A stretch of 64,000 nt of DNA from the NCBI GenBank assembly GCA_004020645.1, contig SAQL01000027.1:20413-84412 (forward strand), in the 5' to 3' direction. Made by a program: the position numbers and the translations under genes. The notes beneath the pieces were generated by a model, which ran no database searches, was not told where the DNA came from, and saw only the letters and a program-made list of their open reading frames with translations. This document shows positions 17,690-25,746 of the stretch, piece by piece (the first letter of the stretch is position 1; the number at the start of each line of letters is the position of its first letter). The DNA comes from Mesorhizobium sp. GTDB taxonomy: Bacteria > Pseudomonadota > Alphaproteobacteria > Rhizobiales > Rhizobiaceae.

Positions 17690-18020
17690 CGACCCCCTCA
17701 CGTCCTGTTTACGGAGCATGGCAGGTTTTTAATCCCGCTCTTTGAGTTTTTTGCGATCCGGGAAGGCCAGGCACAACCGGTGCAACGCCACCAACGCGCG
17801 TGGCCGCGAACGATCCATCAGCCGCCACAATTCGCCGCGCGGTTTTAGCGCACCGGGGATTTCCATGTTTATCCCTGAATTAATTTGTGACGCGAAAAAT
17901 CGCCAAGGTGTCATCTTTTTCGGGGCACTTGCGAGTTATAGGCAGGAAACATTCACCGCCGAACCTTCCTCGCCGACGGCCCTTTGGGCCCGCTTTTGTT
18001 CAACGAATTATCGACCCGAC
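17690..18020. other. Divergent promoter region, sigma factor and OpgC genes
   Basis: About 330 bases between the leftward sigma factor and the rightward opgC-like gene. It should hold both promoters. Open frames continue through it without resemblance to known proteins. Two short direct copies of CCGACATGACA occur at the opgC-like start (about 18015-18041). Confidence 0.4.
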
Positions 18021-19190
18021 ATGACAAGCCCCGACATGACAGGCAATATGCCAACCCAGCGGGATACCCGCATCGACGTCTTCCGCGCGCTAGCGCTGCT
18101 GACGATCTTCGTCAACCACGTGCCGGGGACGATCTTCGAGTATGTCACGCACAAGAATTTCGGCTTTTCCGATTCGGCCGAAGCCTTCGTGCTGATTTCG
18201 GGGATTGCTGTTGGGCTCGCCTACGGACTGAAGTTCCAGCCGGGGAATCGGTTGCTTATCACCCTGAAGGCCTGGCGGCGTGCCGGTGTCCTCTATGTCA
18301 CCCACGTCATGACCACTGTCGCGACGCTGGCGATCTTCTCGGCGGCTGCATTGCATTTCTCGCGGCCCGATCTTTTGAAGCTGATCAACATCCAGATGAT
18401 CATCGAGGACACGCCGGAAGCGCTGCTCGGCATCGCGGCGCTCGGGCATCAGATCGGCTATAACAATATTCTTTCCATGTATGCCGTCGTACTTCTGATG
18501 ATGCCGCTTTTCCTGTGGATCGGCACTTTCAGCCTGCGCCTGATGCTTGCTGCGTCCGCGCTCCTCTGGCTCATCGCCGGCATTTTCCAGATCGCGCCTT
18601 CGAACTTTCCCGGCGACGGCTTCTGGTTCCTGAACCCGCTCTCCTGGCAGTTTCTTTTCGTCATCGGCATCGCCGGCATGCTGCATGTCAAGCGCGGCGG
18701 CGAAATCCTCTTCAACTGGATGATGGCGAGCGCGGCTGTCGGGTATCTGGTCGGTGCGCTGATTTGGGTGCGGCTGCCGCTGTGGGGCATCGAGACGGCC
18801 TCCGGCCTGCCTACCGTGCTGACCGGCTTCGACAAGACGTTCCTGTCGCTGTCGCGCCTCATGCACATTTTGGCGATCGCCTATCTGATCGTGGCAATCC
18901 CGGCGCTTTCCAACCTGGCGAGGACCAGGCCCGGACACCCGCTCGCGGTTCTCGGCAAGCATTCGCTGCCGGTCTTCATCGCCGGAACGATCTTCGCCAT
19001 GATCGCGCAGGTCATGAAGGTCGTCAGCCCAGGCGGGCTCCTTTACGACGCAATCCTGATCTCGACAGGCATCACGCTGCAAGTCGGCTTCGCCTATTAC
19101 CTCGAATGGTTGCCGCGGATCGGTTGGGGCGGCAAGAAACAGCAACCTGTCGCCGCCTTGCCGTCGGCCGCCCTCAAGCTGGCGTCATAG
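18021..19190 (+). CDS. opgC: OpgC-family glucan/acyl transfer membrane protein
   Basis: 389 residues with about ten membrane segments. The N-terminal RIDVFRALALLTIFVNHVPG is the OpgC/acyltransferase-3 signature with the conserved His, and FSDSAEAFVLISGIAVGLAYG (split) matches OpgC specifically. OpgC adds succinyl groups to osmoregulated periplasmic glucans from the inner membrane; in rhizobia the substrate would be cyclic beta-glucan. The start could be ATG 18021, 18036 or 18048; the first is given. No glucan synthase gene is nearby. Confidence 0.87.
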   Translation: MTSPDMTGNMPTQRDTRIDVFRALALLTIFVNHVPGTIFEYVTHKNFGFSDSAEAFVLISGIAVGLAYGLKFQPGNRLLITLKAWRRAGVLYVTHVMTTVATLAIFSAAALHFSRPDLLKLINIQMIIEDTPEALLGIAALGHQIGYNNILSMYAVVLLMMPLFLWIGTFSLRLMLAASALLWLIAGIFQIAPSNFPGDGFWFLNPLSWQFLFVIGIAGMLHVKRGGEILFNWMMASAAVGYLVGALIWVRLPLWGIETASGLPTVLTGFDKTFLSLSRLMHILAIAYLIVAIPALSNLARTRPGHPLAVLGKHSLPVFIAGTIFAMIAQVMKVVSPGGLLYDAILISTGITLQVGFAYYLEWLPRIGWGGKKQQPVAALPSAALKLAS

Positions 19191-19395
19191 AACGGCGTCG
19201 ACCAACTGACATGCGGGGAAAACCACATTTGCCTGCTGCGTCCTCCTCGCCGTGTCGTGGAAATGACGAGTGCGATTGAGCCGTGCCAATCGAGGCTTGT
19301 CTCCCGGTTTGGCAGTTTTCAGCTTGGTGCAAATGAAACCGCTGGCGCAGCACGGCCGATTTGCGTATCACTCCGCCGCCAACGGAACCGCGCCG

Positions 19396-20580
19396 ATGTT
19401 TGAAGACCTCCAGCCTGCCCCAGCCGACAAGATCCTCGCCTTAATCGGCCTCTTTCGCGCCGATCCCCGCCCCGGCAAGGTCGACCTCGGCGTTGGCGTC
19501 TACAAGGATCGCGATGGCAAGACGCCGGTGATGCGCGCCGTGCGCGAAGCCGAAAAGCGACTGCTGCAGGGCCAGGATACCAAGACCTATCTCGGCCTTG
19601 CCGGAGATACCGGCTTCAACACGGCGATGGCGAAGCTGGTCTTTGGCCCTGCGGCCGAGCTGACGCGCATCCGTGCGGCGCAGGCGCCCGGCGGCTCGGG
19701 CGCGCTGCGACTGGTGGCTGAGCTGCTCAAGAGGACGCGATCGGACGCGACGATCTGGCTGTCGGACCCGACCTGGCCGAACCACATGCCGGTGATGCGC
19801 GCCGCCGGCCTGCAGATACGCGAATATCCCTACTTCGACGCAGCCTCAGGTGCTGTTCGCTTCGCGGACATGATAAGTGCGCTGGCGACCGCCAGGAGCG
19901 GCGACGTGGTGCTGCTGCATGGTTGCTGCCACAATCCGACAGGCGCCAATCTGGACACCGCGCAGTGGGCTGAAATAGCCGACCTCGTCGTCGAGCGCGG
20001 CCTGCTGCCCTTTGTCGACATTGCCTACCAGGGGTTTGGCGAAGGCCTTGACGCTGACGCCGCCGGCTTGCGCCTGCTGGCAGCGAAAGTCCCGGAAATG
20101 GTCGTTGCCTCGAGCTGCTCGAAGAACTTTGCCGTGTATCGTGACCGTGTCGGCGCGGCGATGATCCTGGCCAAAGACAGCACGCAGGCGGATGTGGCAA
20201 TGAGCCAGATGCTGTCGGCCGCCCGCGCCATGTACTCGATGCCGCCGGACCACGGCGCGGCCGCGGTGCGCATCGTGCTCGAAGACGCCACGCTGCGCGC
20301 CGAGTGGGAAGCTGAGCTCGAGGAGATGCGCCTGCGTATGCTGCGGCTTCGGGTGCGGTTCGCCGAAGCGCTGCGGCGGCAGTCCAATTCCGACCGCTTC
20401 GATTTCGTCGCCAGCCATCGCGGCATGTTTTCCCGGCTTGGCCTGTCCGAAGCGCAGGTCGAGCGGCTGCGCGCCGAGCACGGCGTCTATATGGTCGGCG
20501 ACAGCCGCATCAACGTCGCTGGCCTGCCGGAGGACGGGATGGACGCGCTCGCCAAGGCGATCGTCTCCGTGCTCGACTGA
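19396..20580 (+). CDS. Aromatic/aspartate aminotransferase (class I, PLP)
   Basis: 394 residues from ATG 19396, which begins MFEDLQPAPADKIL as in TyrB/AspC enzymes. Family motifs are LGVGVYKDRDG, APGGSGALR, HGCCHNPTGA, the PLP-lysine region SCSKNFAVYRDRVGA, and SRINVAGL near the end. It transfers amino groups between aspartate or aromatic amino acids and 2-oxoglutarate. TyrB and AspC activities cannot be told apart by eye. It stands alone, with a palindromic repeat just after the stop. Confidence 0.92.
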   Translation: MFEDLQPAPADKILALIGLFRADPRPGKVDLGVGVYKDRDGKTPVMRAVREAEKRLLQGQDTKTYLGLAGDTGFNTAMAKLVFGPAAELTRIRAAQAPGGSGALRLVAELLKRTRSDATIWLSDPTWPNHMPVMRAAGLQIREYPYFDAASGAVRFADMISALATARSGDVVLLHGCCHNPTGANLDTAQWAEIADLVVERGLLPFVDIAYQGFGEGLDADAAGLRLLAAKVPEMVVASSCSKNFAVYRDRVGAAMILAKDSTQADVAMSQMLSAARAMYSMPPDHGAAAVRIVLEDATLRAEWEAELEEMRLRMLRLRVRFAEALRRQSNSDRFDFVASHRGMFSRLGLSEAQVERLRAEHGVYMVGDSRINVAGLPEDGMDALAKAIVSVLD

Positions 20581-20593
20581 ACACTTTGCTTGA

Positions 20594-20638
20594 CCATGAT
20601 CTTTTCCGAAAACCGGCTTCCACTTTTCGGGATCATGG
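20594..20638. repeat. Palindromic intergenic repeat, GATCATG-type module
   Basis: CCATGATC (20594-20601) and GATCATGG (20631-20638) bracket a second, inner inverted repeat of CCGAAAA and TTTTCGG. It belongs to the same family as elements at 24212, 28138, 32045 and 55622. It lies between the aminotransferase stop and the mazG start. Confidence 0.8.
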
Positions 20639-20716
20639 CCCGCGCAACTATGGACGATGCGCCCTTGCCAGCTGACAGCATTTGCCGAGTGATCGGTGCA
20701 CGATAGCATTCGACAG

Positions 20717-21541
20717 ATGAAACCCTCGAAAGACATTTCCCGGCTGATCGAAATCATGGCGGCGCTGCGGGCGCCGGAAACCGGCTGCCCGTGGGATATC
20801 GAGCAGGATTTCTCGACCATCGCGCCCTACACGATCGAAGAAGCCTACGAGGTGGCGGATGCGATCGCGCGCGGCGACCTGGGCGATCTACGCGACGAGC
20901 TCGGCGATCTGCTGCTGCAGGTCGTCTACCATGCGCAGATGGCCGAGGAGGCCGGTGAATTCGCCTTTGGCGACGTGGTCCAGGCCATCACCACAAAAAT
21001 GATCCGCCGCCATCCGCATGTCTTCGGCGACGAGAAGGCGCGCAGCGCCGGCATGGCCAAGGGCATGTGGGAGAAGATCAAGGCCGAGGAAAAGGCGGAA
21101 AAGCGAAACGCCCGCCTCGCCCGCGGGCACGATCCTGAGGATCATGGCAAGGGTTTTCTGGACAGCGTACCGGTCGCCCTGCCCGCTTTGACCCGAGCGC
21201 TTAAGCTACAGGAAAAAGCGGCCCGCGTCGGCTTCGACTGGAGCGAGGCCACGCCGATCCTCGACAAGATCGAGGAAGAGATCGGCGAGTTGCGCCAAGC
21301 CCTTGCCAAGGGCGATACGGCTTCGATCAAGGACGAGTTCGGCGACATGCTGTTTGCCGTCGTCAATCTCGGGCGTCATCTCAAGGTCGATTCCGAAGCG
21401 GCGCTCAGCGGCACCAACGAGAAATTCCGGTCGCGGTTCCGCTATGTCGAGCAAGCGCTGGAAGCGTCCGGAAACACCCTGGAAAAGGCGACGCTCGACG
21501 AGATGGAGGCGCTTTGGCAGCAGGCCAAAAGCGCGAAATAA
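20717..21541 (+). CDS. mazG: Nucleoside triphosphate pyrophosphohydrolase
   Basis: 274 residues from ATG 20717; a GTG seven codons upstream is an alternative. Two MazG domains are visible, each with an ExxE12-28ExxD-type set: EEAYEVADAI then LRDELGDLLLQVVYHA in the first half, and EEIGELRQA then KDEFGDMLFAVVNLGRHL in the second. It hydrolyses NTPs to NMP and pyrophosphate, cleaning the pool or lowering ppGpp. Its stop is only 6 bases from the stop of convergent hflX. Confidence 0.95.
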   Translation: MKPSKDISRLIEIMAALRAPETGCPWDIEQDFSTIAPYTIEEAYEVADAIARGDLGDLRDELGDLLLQVVYHAQMAEEAGEFAFGDVVQAITTKMIRRHPHVFGDEKARSAGMAKGMWEKIKAEEKAEKRNARLARGHDPEDHGKGFLDSVPVALPALTRALKLQEKAARVGFDWSEATPILDKIEEEIGELRQALAKGDTASIKDEFGDMLFAVVNLGRHLKVDSEAALSGTNEKFRSRFRYVEQALEASGNTLEKATLDEMEALWQQAKSAK

Positions 21542-21547
21542 CAGAAA

Positions 21548-22939
21548 TTACCCGTTGTTATTACGACGCAATCGGCTTTCTATCTCTTCGTGCGCGGTTT
21601 GCGTCGCTTTGAGCGACACGGTCACGCCGCCATCTTCATTGTCGGTGCGCGAGACGACGTCGCCATTGCGGTAGAGCCAGTCGACGAGCCCGAGCTGCTC
21701 AGGCTTGAGCGTGACGGTCAGCGTTTCCAGTTCGCCTGACACTCTTGTCTCGATGATCGCCTTCAGCACATCGATGCCCTCGCCGGTGGCGGCCGATATG
21801 GCAATCGGCGGCGCCTTGTTGCCGTCGATGCCGTCGGCGAGCAATCGTGCCCGGTTGCCTTTATCGAGCCGATCGATCTTGTTCCACACTTCGATGACAC
21901 GCTTGGTATCGCCGGCATCGACGCCGAGATCGGCGAGGATGCGCTCGACATCCTCGGCCTGGGCGGCCGTGTCGGGGTCCGAAATATCGCGCAGATGGAT
22001 GACGAGATCGGCCTCGACCACCTCTTCCAACGTTGCCCGGAAGGCTGCAATCAGATGCGTCGGCAGATCCGAAATGAAACCGACCGTGTCCGAAACGATG
22101 ACCGGCGTGCCGTGCGGCAGTCGCACCCGACGCAGTGTCGGGTCGAGCGTGGCAAACAGCATGTCCTCGGCCAGCACCCCTGCTCCGGTCAGCCTGTTGA
22201 ACAGCGTCGACTTGCCGGCGTTGGTATAGCCGACGATCGCCACCACCGGGAACGGCACCTTCTTGCGCTTGGCGCGGTGCAGGTCACGGGTGCGCCGCAC
22301 GGTTTCCAGCTCGTGCTTCAGCTTCTTGATCTTGTCCTGCAGGGCACGGCGGTCCGACTCGATCTGAGTTTCACCAGGACCGCCGAGGAAACCGGCGCCG
22401 CCGCGCTGGCGCTCGAGGTGGGTCCAGCTTCGCACGAGCCGGCCCTTCTGATAGTTGAGGTGAGCCAGATCGACCTGCAGCGTGCCTTCCTTGGTCCGTG
22501 CGCGCTCGCCGAAAATTTCCAGGATCAACCCGGTGCGGTCCAGCACCTTGGCGTTCAATTCCTTTTCCAGGTTGCGCTGCTGCACCGGCGTCAGCGGATG
22601 GTCGACAATGACCAGTTCGGCACGGCCCTCTTTGACGATCTCCGCGAACTCCGCGACCTTGCCGCTGCCGAGCAGGGTTGCAGGCCGGGGATCGTTGACG
22701 GTCACCACCGCGGTATGGATCGGGTCGAGGTCAATGGCTTGGGCAAGGCCAACCGCCTCGTCGTGGCGGGCCTCGGCGGAACGCATCAGGCGCGGACGAT
22801 TTGTGTCTTCGTCGCCTCGTGGCTGGCGGGTAAGCTCGGGCACGATGACCACGGCCCGGGTCGGGCCTTCGGCTTCCGGCCCCGGCTGATATGCTGGTTT
22901 TTCGCGAACGCTGCGGTCCGCGTCTTTCTTACGTGCCAA
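21548..22939 (-). CDS. hflX: GTPase HflX
   Basis: 463 residues. The Gly-rich N-terminal HflX domain (KVLDRTGLILEIFGERA and RSWTHLERQRGGAGFLGGPG, split) is followed by the G domain with Walker A GYTNAGKSTLFN, G3 DTVGF and NKID. HflX splits stalled 70S ribosomes, for example after heat shock. The start is TTG at 22939, directly after the hfq stop codon, so expression depends on coupling with hfq. That arrangement mirrors the hfq-hflX operons of many proteobacteria. Confidence 0.95.
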   Translation of the reverse strand: MARKKDADRSVREKPAYQPGPEAEGPTRAVVIVPELTRQPRGDEDTNRPRLMRSAEARHDEAVGLAQAIDLDPIHTAVVTVNDPRPATLLGSGKVAEFAEIVKEGRAELVIVDHPLTPVQQRNLEKELNAKVLDRTGLILEIFGERARTKEGTLQVDLAHLNYQKGRLVRSWTHLERQRGGAGFLGGPGETQIESDRRALQDKIKKLKHELETVRRTRDLHRAKRKKVPFPVVAIVGYTNAGKSTLFNRLTGAGVLAEDMLFATLDPTLRRVRLPHGTPVIVSDTVGFISDLPTHLIAAFRATLEEVVEADLVIHLRDISDPDTAAQAEDVERILADLGVDAGDTKRVIEVWNKIDRLDKGNRARLLADGIDGNKAPPIAISAATGEGIDVLKAIIETRVSGELETLTVTLKPEQLGLVDWLYRNGDVVSRTDNEDGGVTVSLKATQTAHEEIESRLRRNNNG

Positions 22940-23185
22940 TCAGGCGCCCTGACTTTCCTCACCATCGAACATCTGAACCGGCTGGCTCGGCATGATCGTG
23001 GAAATGGCGTGCTTGTAGACGAGCTGGGAATGGCCGTCTCGACGCAGCAGAACGCAGAAATTGTCGAACGAAGTGACCACACCGGTCAGCTTCACACCGT
23101 TGATGAGAAAGATGGTGAGTGGGTTTTTGCTTTTGCGAACTGAATTCAGGAACAGGTCCTGAAGATTTTGCGATCGTTCCGCCAT
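22940..23185 (-). CDS. hfq: RNA chaperone Hfq
   Basis: 81 residues from ATG 23185. The Sm1 part includes QDLFLNSVRKSKNPLTIFL (split), VKLTG and FDNFCVLL, and the Sm2 motif is YKHAIST. Hfq forms a ring hexamer that pairs small RNAs with mRNAs; in rhizobia it affects nitrogen fixation and stress genes. The C-terminal tail is short, as in other alphaproteobacteria. Its stop abuts the hflX TTG start. Confidence 0.97.
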   Translation of the reverse strand: MAERSQNLQDLFLNSVRKSKNPLTIFLINGVKLTGVVTSFDNFCVLLRRDGHSQLVYKHAISTIMPSQPVQMFDGEESQGA

Positions 23186-23329
23186 TGTTCTTGTCTTTCG
23201 CCGATCCCCTTCGGTTTGCAGGCCAATGCGCCAAATACCTGGCACATGTCAAGCGCGCAAACACCGTCTTGCCGTCAATAACGACAAGCAGAACGAGATA
23301 TATTGATGTTCATTCCACCTGTGCGGTTA

Positions 23330-24190
23330 TCAGGCTGGACTTTTTTCCGCAACGTCAAAAAAGGCGTGCCGCAAGGAAAGTGTTATCGAGCCCGGATGGC
23401 CGTTGGCGACGGGAGCACCGTCGATCGCCACGATCGGCATGGCGATTGTGGTCGCGGAGCTGATGAAAACCTCGCGCGCGGCTTTGGCTTCGGCGACCGA
23501 AAAGCCCCGCTCCTCGATCTTCAGGCCGAGCTTGGCGGCCACTTCGAACAGCGTGGTGCGGGTGATGCCGCGCAGGATGCCGTGCTCGGCCGGACGCGTG
23601 ACCAGCACGCCATCCCTGGTGATGATCCAGGCGTTCGACGATCCACCTTCCTTGACGATGCCCTCGGCATCGACGAACCAGGCTTCCTGGGCGCCGGCTT
23701 CCTTGGCCTTCTGCTTGGCGAGCACATTTGGCAACAGGCCAACCGACTTGATATCGACCCGGTCCCAACGATTCTCCAGCACGGTGATGACCTTGATTCC
23801 GCTTTCGGCCTTCTTCTCGGCAGCAGCGGGGTCGGCTTTCCTGGCGGTCACCACCAGCGCGGGCTTCGTGCCCGCCGGAAAAACAAAGTCACGGCTGGCG
23901 ACGCCACGCGTCACCTGAAGATAGACCAGGCCATCGGTGACATGGTTGCGGCGGACCACCTCGCGCATGATGATCGGCAACACGCCCCGCGTGACCGGCC
24001 AGTCGATCGACAATTCGGTCAGCGAACGGTTCAGCCGCCCGAGATGGCGAGGCATATCGACGATGAAGCCGCGCGCCACCTCGCAAACCTCGTATACGCC
24101 ATCGGCGAACTGATAGCCGCGGTCCTCGATATGTACGAAAGCGTCGGCGTGAGCGACATAGCGCCCGTTCACATAGGCAATGCGCGGCAT
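23330..24190 (-). CDS. dat: D-amino-acid aminotransferase (class IV, PLP)
   Basis: 286 residues. The opening YVNGRYVAH and HIEDRGYQFADGVYEV are class IV signatures. The PLP lysine region is KSVGLLPNVLAKQKA, and EGGSSNAWII matches D-alanine aminotransferases. It interconverts D-alanine and D-glutamate with their keto acids, supplying cell-wall D-amino acids. The gene lies between hfq-hflX and ntrX in the usual rhizobial order. A branched-chain aminotransferase is a less likely alternative. Confidence 0.9.
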   Translation of the reverse strand: MPRIAYVNGRYVAHADAFVHIEDRGYQFADGVYEVCEVARGFIVDMPRHLGRLNRSLTELSIDWPVTRGVLPIIMREVVRRNHVTDGLVYLQVTRGVASRDFVFPAGTKPALVVTARKADPAAAEKKAESGIKVITVLENRWDRVDIKSVGLLPNVLAKQKAKEAGAQEAWFVDAEGIVKEGGSSNAWIITRDGVLVTRPAEHGILRGITRTTLFEVAAKLGLKIEERGFSVAEAKAAREVFISSATTIAMPIVAIDGAPVANGHPGSITLSLRHAFFDVAEKSPA

Positions 24191-24211
24191 GGGTCACCCC
24201 TGGAGAAGTCA

Positions 24212-24320
24212 GCGCATGACCCCGAAAATCGGAATCGATTTTCGGAAAGGATCATGCGCGCAAAAATCAAAACGCTACAGCGCCCTTTGCGCGTCCCAAA
24301 AGACGCGCGGCGCTGTAGCG
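24212..24320. repeat. Composite palindromic repeat (GATCATG module + CGCTACAGCGCC hairpin)
   Basis: First module 24212-24259: GCGCATGA and its partner ATCATGCGC enclose CCCGAAAATCGG / CGATTTTCGG. Second module 24273-24320: a perfect 12-base arm CGCTACAGCGCC with GGCGCTGTAGCG, inside which GCGCGTC pairs with GACGCGC. The pair fills the gap between dat and ntrX. The same two-module order is found at 28138 and 55565 in one or other orientation. Confidence 0.82.
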
Positions 24321-24384
24321 CTTTCTTATGCGATTCCGCCGCCGCCGTAACCGATAATTGCGTAAGCCACAATTGGATTGGCTA

Positions 24385-25746
24385 TCAGACGCCCAGCGAC
24401 TTCAGCTTGCGGTGAAGCGCCGAGCGCTCCATGCCGATGAACTCGGCCGTTTTCGAGATGTTGCCGCCAAAACGGTTGATCTGGGCGATCAGATAGTCCT
24501 TCTCGAACTGTTCGCGCGCTTCACGCAGCGGCAGCGCCATGATGTGCTGATCGGATTGGTTTGGCGTGCGCGGCATGACATCGCCAATCTCGGCAGGCAA
24601 GAGATCGGCGGTGATCGGTGCATCGATATCGTCGCCGCGCGCCAGGATCATCAACCGCTCGACATTGTTGCGCAACTGGCGGACGTTGCCTGGCCAGTTG
24701 TGTGCCTGCAGCACCGCCAGCGCGTCGTCGCCGATGCGCCGCGGCCGGATGCCGGCCTGGCGGGCGATCTGCTTCATGAAATTGTCGACAAGATAGGGGA
24801 TGTCCTCCCGCCGCTCGGCCAATCCCGGCACCATGACCGGAACCACCGCCAGACGATGATAGAGATCCTCCCGGAAACGACCGTCGGCAATCATTGCCTC
24901 CAGATTCTGCGCGGTCGACGAGATGATTCGGACATCGACCTTGACCCGTTTGGTGCCCCCTACCCGCTCGAACTGTTGTTCGACCAGCACGCGCAGGATC
25001 TTGTTTTGCGTTTCACGCGGCATGTCGGCCACTTCGTCGATGTAGAGAATGCCGCGATGAGCTTCCTCAAGCGCGCCGACCTTGCGTTCGACACCGTTTG
25101 ATTCGGTGCCGAACAGCTCGACCTCCATGCGTTCGGGCGTGATGTTGGCAGCGCTCAGCGTGACAAATGGCGCGCTCTTGCGCGCCGACAGCGTGTGGAT
25201 GGCGCGTGCCGCGAGTTCCTTGCCCGACCCGGACGGGCCGATGATCATGACGCGGCTGTTGGTCGGCGCCACGCGCTCGATGGTCTGGCGCAACTGGCTC
25301 ATTGCCGACGACATGCCGATCAGGTCGAAAGTTTCGCCGCTGCGCAGCTTGAGATCCGAAACCTCGCGTCTCAGTTTCGACGTTTCAATCGCACGTTCGG
25401 CGATGAGGATCAGCCTGTCGGCCTTGAACGGTTTCTCGATGAAGTCATAGGCGCCGCGGCGGATGGCCGAGACCGCCGTCTCGATGTTGCCATGGCCCGA
25501 GATCATCACCACAGGCAGGCTCGGATGCATCGTCTTGATCTCGTCCAGCAACGCCAGTCCGTCCAGACGTGAGCCTTGCAGCCAGATGTCGAGGAAAATC
25601 AGCCTCGGCGCCCGGTCGGCGATCGCCGCCAGGGCGCTGTCGGCATCGAATGCCGTGCGGGTTTCGTGACCTTCGTCGCTCAGGATACCGGCGACAAGTT
25701 CGCGGATGTCTTCCTCGTCATCGACGATGAGAATGTCAGACGCCAT
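24385..25746 (-). CDS. ntrX: Two-component response regulator NtrX
   Basis: 453 residues: receiver domain with phospho-acceptor Asp53 (IFLDIWLQ), AAA+ domain with Walker A GPSGSGKE and FLDE-type Walker B LYIDEVADMP, and a Fis-type helix-turn-helix at the end (ISKTAEFIGMERSALHRKL). The sigma54-contacting GAFTGA loop is missing (GTESNGVERKVGA instead), as expected for NtrX, which mostly works without sigma54. It controls nitrogen use, respiration and cell-envelope genes. Its start overlaps the ntrY end by 11 bases. Confidence 0.95.
   Translation of the reverse strand: MASDILIVDDEEDIRELVAGILSDEGHETRTAFDADSALAAIADRAPRLIFLDIWLQGSRLDGLALLDEIKTMHPSLPVVMISGHGNIETAVSAIRRGAYDFIEKPFKADRLILIAERAIETSKLRREVSDLKLRSGETFDLIGMSSAMSQLRQTIERVAPTNSRVMIIGPSGSGKELAARAIHTLSARKSAPFVTLSAANITPERMEVELFGTESNGVERKVGALEEAHRGILYIDEVADMPRETQNKILRVLVEQQFERVGGTKRVKVDVRIISSTAQNLEAMIADGRFREDLYHRLAVVPVMVPGLAERREDIPYLVDNFMKQIARQAGIRPRRIGDDALAVLQAHNWPGNVRQLRNNVERLMILARGDDIDAPITADLLPAEIGDVMPRTPNQSDQHIMALPLREAREQFEKDYLIAQINRFGGNISKTAEFIGMERSALHRKLKSLGV

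Noticed and set aside
19396..20580. A riboswitch or attenuator upstream of the aminotransferase, metG or homocysteine methyltransferase
   Set aside because: No conserved SAM, cobalamin or similar core could be recognised in the leaders by eye.
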